Part shown: in pieces, positions 23,587-33,080 of the stretch
How positions within the stretch are numbered: position 1 is the stretch's first letter
Layout: each line of letters starts with the position of its first letter
Origin: Cycas panzhihuaensis
Taxonomy: Eukaryota > Cycadophyta
Length of the DNA stretch: 64,000 nucleotides
Direction of reading: 5' to 3'
Assembly: GCA_023213395.1 (NCBI GenBank)
Contig: CM041465.1
Location: forward strand, 83,583,741 to 83,647,740
Program-made: the position numbers and the translations under genes
Notes under the pieces: model-generated
Databases searched by the model: none
What the model was told of the DNA's origin: nothing
What the model saw: the letters and a program-made list of their open reading frames with translations, nothing else

Positions 23587-25006
23587 ACCCAGGTTGAGAG
23601 AGGTGTTTTTGTTCGGTATTAGAGCAGTGATTTGGGAGGTGCCATAACGTTGAAATTTCTGAAAAGCAATAGCAAAATTGAAACGAAATAGTTCATTCCA
23701 TAAAATTTGAGTGGTCGCACTACAGATTTTGGGGTGAATGTGCGAAAATTACAGCAGAATTAATTTCGGCCTGCATTTTTTCTGTCGCCGTATTTTTGGG
23801 ACAGATATGCAACCTCAACTTCAAGGAGCCATAACTTTGGCTACAGGTATCCAAATGACCTCAATTATTTTTTTATTCTGTGCGTTTTTGAATTCTCTTT
23901 CTAATGGAAGTAGTTTGAGGTTAATCATATTTCAAAATAAAAAGTTATAAGCAATTTATCAAAAGGTACTATTACAGCCCCTAAAACCCCTAATTGTGAA
24001 ATTCTTAAAAGGAGCATAACTTTTGATCTGGATATCAGAATTCAATTTCGTCTGAACCGTTGGAATCGTATTTTAGAGGCCATCATTTCCATCCATATTT
24101 TATGTATTTTTAAGCTATACTTTTTTTCAGAAATAAGTGTTTGGGAATTTAAGGGTTTCATATTGATATGTTGACATGAATGAGGCAATGGTAATGAAGT
24201 GATTATTTGAGGCTCTCTTATATATGTTGTGCATGGGAAAGTATTGTTACAAGTGAGATGATATTAAGTTATGTTGATGTGAATGTATTTGGTGCTCTAT
24301 TGGTGATTTGAAGTGCATGATGGTGATTGTTTAATGGAAAATCAAGTACCTTCTTACATGTGTTCATATGAGAGAGCTATTGTGATGATGACATAGTATG
24401 GTGATGAAGCAACGGTGAATGTGTTTGCATTAATGAGTTGGGTGGCATATGGTGATTTAGTGATCCTTGGAATGTGATTTATGTGAAGGGACTTTATGGG
24501 CATGATAAGACTAATTTGAGGGCAAGAAAGATAGTGATAAAAGGGGATGAGATGCTTGTTGCATGTGAGGTTAACATGACAAGATTGGGTAATTATTGGG
24601 CATGTTTTGAGGATGAGATTATGGATGTTTTCTAGTTGATTGAATGGGCAAAGAAGGATGAGTTTCTTGTTGAAGATACCTGAGTTGCAAGGAAGCAAAA
24701 TTATTAAATAGTGTAATGGCATGAGTTATGTTTTAGGCAATTAAGTGAAGTGTGATGTGTCTTGGTGATTTAATGGTGACATGAAGTATGCATGATTCCT
24801 GTGAGATGTATGTGGTATAAGCTTTGATTCTATGGTGAAGAAAGTGCTTTAGATATTCTTTGTATATGACTATTTGGCAATATGTGAGATGCATAAGGCA
24901 ATGATGTGATAATGAAGTCAGTGATATGAGGGACATGAGACATGAGAAAGTTTGTTGAGATTGATGGGTGAATTTGTTGATTAGAATAGGGACATGGTGT
25001 TAGAAA
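23587..25006 (+). other. Non-coding leader of the gag-only Copia
   Basis: The stretch is 1.4 kb with no plus-strand ORF of note. From about 24130 to 25000 the plus strand is strikingly poor in C and rich in G/T/A, with many gtgatg/ggtgat words. The 122-codon open frame on the minus strand (24722-24354) is a consequence of that skew, and I do not call it a gene. Confidence 0.6.
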
Positions 25007-25573
25007 ATGGCATTTACAATCATGGAGGGTAATGATATGGTTATATATGCTCCTGAAACAAATGAATATTACTTAAGGGATTCATTTCTTCCAGTACCTA
25101 AGTGCAATGGTGAAGACTACTTCTTTTGGACAATTAAAATGAGATGTCTATTCATAGCTAGAGGTTTATGGAAGATTGTTACTAATGAATATGATATCCC
25201 TAATGATGAAGAAGAAAAGGAAATGCTTGAGAAGAAAGATAGGAAAGCATTCATTATGATTCATACTGCATTCAATGATATTGATCTTCCTTCCAAATTC
25301 CATTTTGTTATTCCTATGATTCTACATGCAAGTAATGCTAAAGAAGCTTGGGATCTTCTAAGGGAAGTATTTGAACAAACTCCTGAAGAAACACAACGAA
25401 TGATTAAAAAAGCAATTAAGGCTAGTTATGGTATAGGTACAACGAATAAAGAAAGTATCATCAAGACTAATGAGACAGCATGTCAAGATGAAGAATGTTT
25501 AAATCTTGTGAAACTTCTACTGTTGAATGCATTGATGAGATTACATATGAAGACATTGAAAGTGATGAATTGA
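25007..25573 (+). CDS. Copia-type Gag of the non-autonomous element, N-terminal frame
   Basis: Starts MAFTIMEGNDMV, where an AAAATGG context follows a purine-poor leader. Residues about 29-60 (FLPVPKCNGEDYFFWTIKMR, then CLFIARGLWKIVTNEYD) match the DUF4219/UBN2-type Copia Gag opening, in which a W-x-x-K/R-M-x-x-L core is diagnostic. ILHASNAKEAWDLLREVFEQ (about 106-125) matches the second Gag helix region. The frame ends at codon 189, and coding-like text continues in another frame from 25495, so a frameshift probably truncated it. There is no zinc knuckle. In the particle it would be a structural protein. It may still be made as a 188-residue protein. Confidence 0.75.
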   Translation: MAFTIMEGNDMVIYAPETNEYYLRDSFLPVPKCNGEDYFFWTIKMRCLFIARGLWKIVTNEYDIPNDEEEKEMLEKKDRKAFIMIHTAFNDIDLPSKFHFVIPMILHASNAKEAWDLLREVFEQTPEETQRMIKKAIKASYGIGTTNKESIIKTNETACQDEECLNLVKLLLLNALMRLHMKTLKVMN

Positions 25574-26103
25574 TTTCAAGGGAGATTGAATATGAATCTA
25601 ATGGTTCTATAAAGGATGAGTCTTATATTGATGATATTCCTACTTTGAGTATTGATTCAAGTTTGAATGATATTTCTTCTTTGAGCATTGTTTCAAGTTC
25701 AAAGAGTATGCAAGTTGATCAAGACTCCACTCCTAAGGTTGAAGAACTCACTATTGTACATGGTGATCAAGAGTTTATACAAGATAATTATGACAAGCAA
25801 GTTGTGATTAAAGATGGTTGTTTACAGGGTCTACATCAAAATCAGACTAGACCAGGTACGATGAAGAATCATGATTTGTACTTGCTAGAGTTGCTACTTC
25901 AACATCATCACTACAGGATTGAAGATAGAAATCAAGTTGAGGACATCATCCTACAAAGGCATCAGTACATAATTGAAGATACAAATCAAGATAAAGACAT
26001 CATTCTACAACAAAGACATCATTACAAATTTGAAGACAAGGATCAAGTTGAAGACATCATTTTCGAGACACTTCCAAGGACAAGGTATTACAAGTACAAA
26101 TGA
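25495..26103 (+). pseudogene. Continuation of the Copia Gag frame with repeated acidic/His tail
   Basis: This overlaps the previous frame by about 80 bases. It reads through a Ser/Asp/Glu-rich region (TLSIDSSLNDISSLSIVSSS) and ends in about three imperfect 18-19-residue repeats (25920-26090) built around EDxNQxxDIILQ with neighbouring HQY or HHY. It looks like the native C-terminal half shifted by an indel relative to the first frame, but an out-of-frame internal gene cannot be excluded. I recognise no enzyme domain. The stop lies 23 bp before the 3' LTR. Confidence 0.6.
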
Positions 26104-26126
26104 TCCAAATGTGCATTAAGGGGGAG

Positions 26127-26350
26127 TGTTGGAATATTAATGCACATTTGTTTTATCCCACATGCAAGTGGGTTCCTACTCTCTCTATATTGGCATGTAC
26201 TATAAATACACAACATAGTATATCATATTGTAATCATGTTGTAAGGATGTTTTGTTAATATAATGGAGGTACCTTAAGGGCAGATTCGTTCTAATGGAGG
26301 TGTGTTTTGTTCTATTTGCAAATATCTTATTGCAGGTCTATTTTCCAACA
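26127..26350 (+). repeat. 3' LTR of the gag-only Copia
   Basis: Begins TGTTGGAATATTAATGCAC right after the purine tract and ends TTTTCCAACA. It differs from the 5' copy at about 18 positions, with a cluster near 26280-26295. Confidence 0.93.
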
Positions 26351-26355
26351 GGGGG

Positions 26356-27260
26356 CACGGTAAGGGGAACCATATTCTGGCTTACGGGGTGGACCCGTTA
26401 CATCCATATGGAGTTATGCCACCTACAAGTGGCCCATATGGACCAAACTCGGTTCCACACCCTTCCTTTCCACCATCCTGCGTAGCTCCTTATGCTACGT
26501 CTTTGTAAGGAAACCCAACTTTATTTCAAAGCACTTACTCTCAAGTCCCTTTTCAATAAGGGATATTTCCTCAAGGAGGGATGGGCCTACCACCCCCATC
26601 CATTCCTTGCCCATCACCTTTGACATCATTTACTAATACTATGGTCTAGGCGAGGGCACGTTCCTTCATAGATTATAGATCGACACCATTATCTTTTGAG
26701 GAATTAAGAACTAATTTGCCACCTCATCCCCTCGAAGTTCCTAAGTTCGATGGAACTTCATCACAGGATCTAGCAGAGCACGTCCGTAGTTTCTCTATGG
26801 CGTGTATAGACTATTGGGCCTATGATCATATACTAATGAAATTATTTCCACATTCCCTATAAGGTGATGGCCTTAAATGGTTTTATCGCCTACCTACCCA
26901 TTCCATTTTCTCATTGCAACAACTTATGGATGAGTTCATCAACTATTTTGATATAGCTCGTCCATTCGAAAGTGGAATGAAATCCCTTCTTTCTCTTAAA
27001 CAAGGTCACGATAAAATGAATCATGACTTTGTGTGACAATTTCATGACCTCCTCCATTCCACTAAGGCTACTTTGCCTAAGGAATTGAAGAGGGGCCTCT
27101 TTGTTAATGCACTTCACCCTAAAGTCCATGTGGAAGTCCTAAAGATGGGGGCAACCACATGTGATTCCGCTATTGTAAAGTGCTTAGCGCTTGAGGCTAT
27201 TGAGATCTAGGCTGGACTCAAGAAGCCTCTCAAGCCCTCACAATGACATAAGGCACCATC
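26356..27260 (+). pseudogene. Gypsy copy B Gag, capsid-domain part
   Basis: Resumes after the Copia insertion with Pro/Gly-rich text, then enters a retrotrans_gag domain: PLEVPKFDGTSSQDLAEHVR (about 26725-26790), LMKLFPHSLQGDGLKWFYRL (26835-26895), LQQLMDEFINYFDI and LLSLKQGHDKMNHDFV. The G-D/A-x-x-W-F-Y core is present. Stops at CGA/TGG/CAG-type positions break the frame near 27040 and elsewhere. It would form the particle shell. Confidence 0.85.
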
Positions 27261-27479
27261 CTAAACTAAAGAAACCAAACCACAATAATCCACTAGGACC
27301 TCTTCTAATCTGATTGAGAAGACCTTAGATCCACTCACTTCTACTATACATTTATTCAAATGTATGATGAAGGAACTTAAACTACAAGCTCCTTCATCAC
27401 CCGCTTCCAACAAACAAATCCAACAAGCTACTCAAGCTGCTCCTCCCAAGGGAGGTAATACCTAATCCTCTCAAGGAGG

Positions 27480-27700
27480 GAAGCCAGATTCCTCGCTTGA
27501 GAAGAAGTGGTATCCCATTCATGGGGAGTGTTTCCATGACAACTCACGTTGTAGGGCTCAACATTCTAGGAATGCCCCACAACATGACTCATCTTCTAAA
27601 TGTGCCTTAAGTCCCAACCTTGACCAACCGGTCCACAAGGATCCATTCCTCAAGCATGGCGAATGCGATCATAATGCTCAACCCAAGAACAACCGAAACT
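27480..27700 (+). pseudogene. Gypsy copy B zinc-finger-like segment
   Basis: KKWYPIHGECFHDNSRCRAQ (27505-27565) resembles the C-x-x-H-G-x-x-x-H-x-x-x-x-C finger that Tat/Athila-type Gag-Pol proteins carry between Gag and protease. The first Cys is replaced by Tyr. The polypeptide then becomes polar and repetitive (HNAQPKNN). Confidence 0.6.
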
Positions 27701-27828
27701 AGGGAAGATCCTCGAATTCCCGTCCTTCACATGGTAAAGGGAAGGACGCTCGGGATTTATCTTCTTCCTCACATTCCCTCGACCATCATACTCCTTCACC
27801 TTCGTTGTCCTAGAATAAGGGAAAGAAG

Positions 27829-28560
27829 GTGATCCAAATGCTTGAGGCCACCCCCCTATATGTCCTAACTCAATCTCAAGCTACTAAAGAGGTAGTTGAT
27901 GCCTCTTCTTCTACTCCACACTCTAATTCTCTTTCAGAAACCTCCCTTCCAGAAGTCCTGTTACTTCCCAAGACTATTCCCATTCGTCCAGGTCACTACG
28001 ATTTTAGGAGAGACCTTCCTCAATTCACAGTGAAGGGGAAGGCTTTTTTTGTTGTCGATGAGCTTTGTACCGTGGCCGCCAGTATGTCTATTATGGATGT
28101 CTTGAGAAGTTACCGTGAACAACGAACACTCCTTTTGGAAGCTTTAGCGTTGGGTGATGCACCCATTCATGCTTTAGGTATTACTCAAAGCCATGAGTCC
28201 ATCATTTCCTTTGACCCTAAAGACCTTTCCCCTGCTTATGAAAGGGAATGCCAATGGAACTTCCCTTTCACCATCATTATTAACACACTAGACTGTACCT
28301 TGTGAAGGACCGTTGTCGACAATGGTTCTTCTATTAATGCCATGCCCTTGTACATTATGCAAGAGCTTGGCATTTATGCCTTGGAACCTCTTCCATGGTG
28401 ATGCCAAGGCTATGACGGTAGTGAAAAGACTCCATTGGGATCTGTTTCAATCTTGCTCACTCTTGAGGGCAACATTGTCCTTGCCGACATTGTAGTCCTT
28501 GACGTAGACATCGACTACAATCTTCTCTTCAGTTAACCATGGTCCGATCAAATGGAGCCG
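27829..28560 (+). pseudogene. Gypsy copy B aspartic protease
   Basis: An open frame (27829-28305) reads through FTVKGKAFFVVDELCTVAAS into the protease. Across one stop the active-site block TVVDNGSSINAMPLYIMQEL follows (about 28311-28370), with D-N-G-S in place of the usual D-S/T-G-A/S, as is common in Tat-type elements. ILLTLEGNIVLADIVVLDV and YNLLFS (28450-28530) are the expected flap and C-terminal strands. The stop just before the block sits at an expected Arg codon. Confidence 0.82.
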
Positions 28561-29500
28561 TGTGTTCGACCCACTGGGGACAACTTAAGTTTGTCCACAA
28601 TGGGCGAATGAGGGTTATTTCCCGTGAATACCCACCTATTAAACAAACCCATCCTACTGACCAAGCAAGCCATTGTCATACGAAAGGTGACAAAGGCCCT
28701 TCTACTCATACCTCGGCTTGCTCCATCAGCATACCCGATTCATCCCATCTTGAAGAAGATCCTACATCTTCTTCCTCTAGCCTTACTCGCTTTGCTCCTA
28801 TTGGTATCGAGAGCTATGGGTACCTTGCCTTGCTTAGTGATGATGAGTCCCATGGTGAGGATGAGGACTTTCCTCACCCCATCTCTTTCCTTCACACTAG
28901 TAGGAGGCACCTTTGTTATTCTAGGTCCCAGCTTAGAACTCCTCTTATTGGATAGATCGGTCATCCCCTTGTGTCACATGTCATTGTACGCATTGACGTA
29001 CAGGTCCTTGATTCTTCCTCTCCATCACCCCTCGCAGGTGATGGCCTCAAAGAACTTCCTTTTGATCCTTCCAAGGAGCCCCTTCCTGACTCTCCCTTAG
29101 AGTCTTTTAGGAATGTTGGGAAACCTACTAATCATCATAGCTCCATTGCTCCCACTTCCTCTAGCACCTCATCTATTCAAAGTAAGTTCATCCACGGGGT
29201 AGGTTACTTCAAAGATGATGAGGATTTACTTAAGCACTTAGTGGGCTCTGTGCCCAACTTTCCTTCTGGTCACCATAGGCTTAGCCACCAGAAGGTCTTG
29301 GCAATTAGGTCTACAATCGCTGATCCAATTCCATCCTCTATTCTATCTCTTCCTGTTAACCTTGTCCCTCTCCATTTCAAGGAGGGGAATGCCATATGTA
29401 TGGGGGTGACCCAGGACATAATCCTAGCCCCGGGCAAGGTCATTAAGGTAGGGGTGGAATGCTCTCCTGATGAGGTAAGGAAAAATTCCCATTTGTTCTA
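28561..29500 (+). pseudogene. Gypsy copy B protease-RT linker
   Basis: The best frame is 28971-29501 (about 176 codons). It is Ser/Pro-rich (SIQSKFIHGVGYFKDDEDLL), then VPLHFKEGNAICMGVTQDII, a segment conserved in copy A at about 15150. It leads directly into the RT fingers. No catalytic domain. Confidence 0.72.
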
Positions 29501-30290
29501 GGGGTTCCAGGATGTCTTTGTGTGGGATTACTCTGGAATGAAGGGAATTGACCCCTCCATTGTCATCCATAATCTCATTACCATTCATGGTGCCCGCCCT
29601 GTGCACCAGAAACAGCACCCTCTCTATCCTAAACTCTCAGCCACTGTCAAAATGGAGGTTAAGAAACTTTTGGATGATGGACTCATTACTTCTATCGACT
29701 ACCCTAAATGGGTGTCCAACATCGTTCCTGTTGCTAAAAAGAATGAGACCATCAAGATATATATTGATTTCTGTGATATCAATAACGTGTGTCCTAAAGA
29801 TAACTTTCCACCCCCTTTTATCGATCAGATCATTGATCAAACTGCTAGGTTTGAAGTCATATTCTTGATGGATGGCTTCTCCAGCTATAACTAGATTCAA
29901 ATCTCTCTTGAAAACTACCACAAGATAGCCTTCACCACCCCATGGGGTACCTTTGCCTATAAGGCAATGCCCTTCAATCTCAAAAATGTAGGCGCTACTT
30001 ATCAAAGGGTGATGCATTTGATCTTCCATGACCTCATCGATGACACGTTGGAGGTCTTTATCGATGATATGATAGGTCTCTCACGTGTTAGAGTCCATCA
30101 CCCTTCAGACTTGCAGGCCATCTTCACACGGTGCTGCAAGTACCATGTAAGTTTAAACCTAATCAAATGTGTGTTTGCCATCACTTCTGGCAAACTGCTT
30201 AGGTTCCTTGTATCAAAGCAAGGAATTCAGATTGACCATGACAAAGTTAAGGCAATCCTTGACATTGCACCTCCTAGAGCTCAGTGACAA
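29501..30290 (+). pseudogene. Gypsy copy B reverse transcriptase
   Basis: The RT is readable from FVWDYSGMKGIDPSIVIHNL, then YPKLSATVKMEVKKLLDDG, PKWVSNIVPVAKKN and KIYIDFCDINNVCPKDNFP. FLMDGFSSYN is followed by a TAG where Gln is expected. The catalytic box is FIDDMIGL near 30055-30080, against the Gypsy consensus Y/F-x-D-D. LGIIVSKxGI-like text (LVSKQGIQIDHDKVKAI) closes the domain. It is 96% readable in one frame with very few stops. Confidence 0.92.
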
Positions 30291-30845
30291 ATCAAGTCGT
30301 TTCTAGGTAGACTCAATTTCCGCAGGCGTTTCCTGGCAAACTTCACCATGACTGCCAAATCCTTGACTAACCTATTAAAGAAGGGAGCCCCGTTTAATTG
30401 GTCAGCTAAGACCTAGTAAGCCTTTGAAGGACTTAAGGAAGCCCTTACTTTCGCTCCAACATTGGAGCCCCCTTGCTTCAATAGGCCCTTCATTCTCTAC
30501 ACCTTAGCGACTGATGAGTCTTTGGGTGCTATGCTGGCTTAGGAAGATGGTTCAGGAGTTGAGAGAGCCATTTACTTTATCAACCACACCCTCGTGGCTG
30601 CTGAATTCAACTACTCCCCAGCCGAGAAGGAATGCCTCTCCTTGGTTCACACTACCAAGAAGTTTAGGCACTACTTGCTTGGTAACACTACTAAGGTGAT
30701 CGTCCAATCTGATCCCTTGCACTATCTACTCACTCGTTTTGACCTAATAGGTAGGGATGGTGGTTGGCCCATCCTTCTTCAGGAATTTGATCTCCATATC
30801 ATCAACAGGAAATCAAAGAAGGGGATGGTAGTGGCTGAATAACTC
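30291..30845 (+). pseudogene. Gypsy copy B RNase H (Gypsy type)
   Basis: IKSFLGRLNFRRRFLANFT, KGAPFNWSAKTQ, ALTFAPTLEPP and FILYTLATDESLGAMLAQ mark the usual order. YSPAEKECLSLVHTTKKFRH follows, then LLTRFDLIGRDGGWPILLQE. The T-D in LATDES and E in AEKE retain acidic residues expected in the active site. It would remove genomic RNA during cDNA synthesis. Confidence 0.9.
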
Positions 30846-32200
30846 GTAGATGCCCCTATCCCTAACTTGCTCAATGCCCCTGTTGACGATTCTCTTCCTG
30901 ATGAGTCTATCTTGACCATTCAAGGCACTCCTTCCCATCTACTCATTGATAACGAGTGGTATGGTGACATCGTGCTATACCTCATATAGTAGCAGTACCA
31001 CCCTAAAGCCAGTAATAAGGTTAGATCTCGTATTCGGACCTCTGCTAGATAATACTTCCTCATGAATGAAGTGTTGTATAAGAGATATTTTAATGGGATC
31101 ATCCTCCGTTGCATCACCGCCAACGAAGCAGACTAAATACTCTACGAGTGCTACCATGGCATTTATGGGGGCCACTTTGGGGGCCAATCCATGGCCCAAA
31201 GGATCCTCCGTATAGGCTACTATTGGTCGTCCCTCTTCAAGGATGTCCATGCTTATGCTTTGAGATGTCGATGATGCCAAAAGCATGCCAACATCTCCCA
31301 CGTGCCCTCTAAGGCTCTTCATCCTATTATATCTCCATGGCCTTTCACTCAATGGGGTCTAGACCTCATCAGGGCCATATCGCCACCTTCTTCGTCTCAA
31401 CACAAGCTCATCTTGACTGCCACAGAGTACTTTACTAAATAGGCAGAAGCCATCCCTCTAATTACTACCCCTAGAAAAATGATAGCTACTTTCGTCTACC
31501 AGTACATCATTTGCTACTTTGGGATTCCTAACATCTTGATCACAAATAACAGAACCCTTTTTTGTAATAAGGAGATAGATGAACTTTGTGAGCAATTTAA
31601 GATCTCTCACAAAACTTCCTCTTCTTATGATCCCCAGGCGGATGGCCAAGTTAAGTTGTTCAACAAGACTCTTATTAACATCTTAAAGAAAACCGTTACT
31701 CAATCTCAAAGAGATTGGCACCTTCAGCTCCCTTCCGCCCTATGGGCCTACCATACCTCTATCTGTGCTGCTACAGAAATGACTCTGTTCTCCTTAGTTT
31801 ATGGGACCAAGGTGGTACTCCCATTAGAAGTGGAGATTCCCTCTCTATGAGTTTCCCTTCGAGGTCTCATCGATGAGAGTCAATCTGTTAGGCTCGTCTT
31901 TTAGACCTCGAGGCCTTGGATGAGAGACGTTTAGCTGCCTACCAAGTTAACCTCACATCTAAGGCCCTCTTGCGAAGGACCTATAATAAACACCTTCGTT
32001 CTTATCCTTTATATCCCAAGGACCACATCCTCAAATTGGAATATCTCCATGACCGCTTGACTAAACTCAGACCCAAATGGGTTGGCCCCTTCATCGTTCT
32101 CGAGAGCCTCGATAACGGTGCCTATAGGATCACCACCTTGGAGGGCCTCAAGTTTGAGAAAGCTGTTAACGGGAAATTCCTCAAGAAATTATACACATGA
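30846..32200 (+). pseudogene. Gypsy copy B integrase
   Basis: The HHCC zinc finger is visible as ECYHGIYGGHFGG with CRQCQKHA (about 31148-31290). The core begins with PFTQWGLDLI. The catalytic triad looks damaged: the DYFTKW block reads TEYFTK, the D-N-G-T/R block reads NNRTLF, and the Glu position in NGQVE/NKTL reads Lys (QVKLFNKTL). QADGQVK, INILKKTV and LWAYHT lie where expected. The C-terminal part (31916-32200) ends LKFEKAVNGKFLKKLYT. The open frames at 31479-31850 and 31916-32200 are parts of this one domain. Confidence 0.92.
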
Positions 32201-33080
32201 CTTCATCATCACCTCATTCATGCTCTAAAATGAGCCTAAACTACCACCTTAAGCTTGTTCCCGTTCCTCTTAGCCACAGGCAGAATGATGGCTTAGGGTG
32301 GGTCTCTTGTCCTTTTTGGGTTCCTCCCACGTTCCCTTCCTCTTGGGAACCACATCCTCCTATTTGGGCATTCCCTGATTAGGATGATGCTTTGGAGTGT
32401 CATCACTCCCCTCCTATTGGCATTTCCTTTACATATCTCGCTATGCTCCCATGTGGACATGCATGTTGCCTTGTTTCCTAGCCCCACATATATCCATTGC
32501 CTCTACTCATAGTGATCGTGTCTGCTCTTATTAGGAACATGGTCTTGTATGAAAGGAAATGGGCATAACTTAAACAAATATCATAACACAAAACTCATAA
32601 CAATAATTAGCTCAAAGTGCAATCATACATATCCTCGTGCATCCGTGCACTCTTATACACATACATAAATATATAAACAGAAACATACATATCATCCATC
32701 ACATATTATGATACACATCATCATATACCAAATGGGGTGTTAATCAACCCATCTATATACATCAAAATAATCATGTGTCATATCATACAAATGGTATGGT
32801 ACATCATCTGTGGGAAGTCGGTATCCTTGCAGGGAGGGTACAATCATGTGACTACATATGGTGACTCCCTGGAGGTTCGTGCTTTCCCCTATCCAAAACT
32901 AAAACTCCTATATACTACTTTACTGTTGCCCCATCCCTGGGGCATCATCTCCTAGTCGATGTAATCCCTCTCCTGGGGACCACATCCCTCCAAGACTCCT
33001 CCTCAGTCTCTGAGAGCCTCCTGCTTCGCTCTCCTCATCCCATGGCCTCCTCGGGGTCATCACTACTATGTGGGTATATG
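32201..33080 (+). other. Spacer between integrase and the antisense ORF
   Basis: Opens with repeated ...aaatgagcctaaactaccacc words similar to 18620-18700 in copy A and includes an A/C/T-rich stretch (about 32560-32750) with catacata/atcatatac words. The short open frames here show no domain. Confidence 0.6.

Larger units (their letters stand above)
23350..26350 (+). mobile_element. Gag-only Copia element (TR-GAG type), 3.0 kb
   Basis: The 5' LTR is 23350-23574 and the 3' LTR is 26127-26350, about 92% alike by eye. Primer-binding site TGGTATCAGAGC is at 23575-23586 and the polypurine tract attaaggggg is at 26115-26125. GGGGG flanks both ends (23345-23349 and 26351-26355) as a 5-bp target duplication. 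The internal 2.55 kb encodes only a Copia-type Gag near its 3' end, with no protease, integrase or RT. This is the plan of terminal-repeat elements with a GAG domain. It would depend on enzymes from other elements. It splits the Gypsy gag, so it is younger than Gypsy copy B. Confidence 0.95.

Noticed and set aside
24354-24722. 122-codon minus-strand open frame
   Set aside because: It lies opposite the C-poor leader of a Copia element. The long frame results from base skew and no domain is visible.
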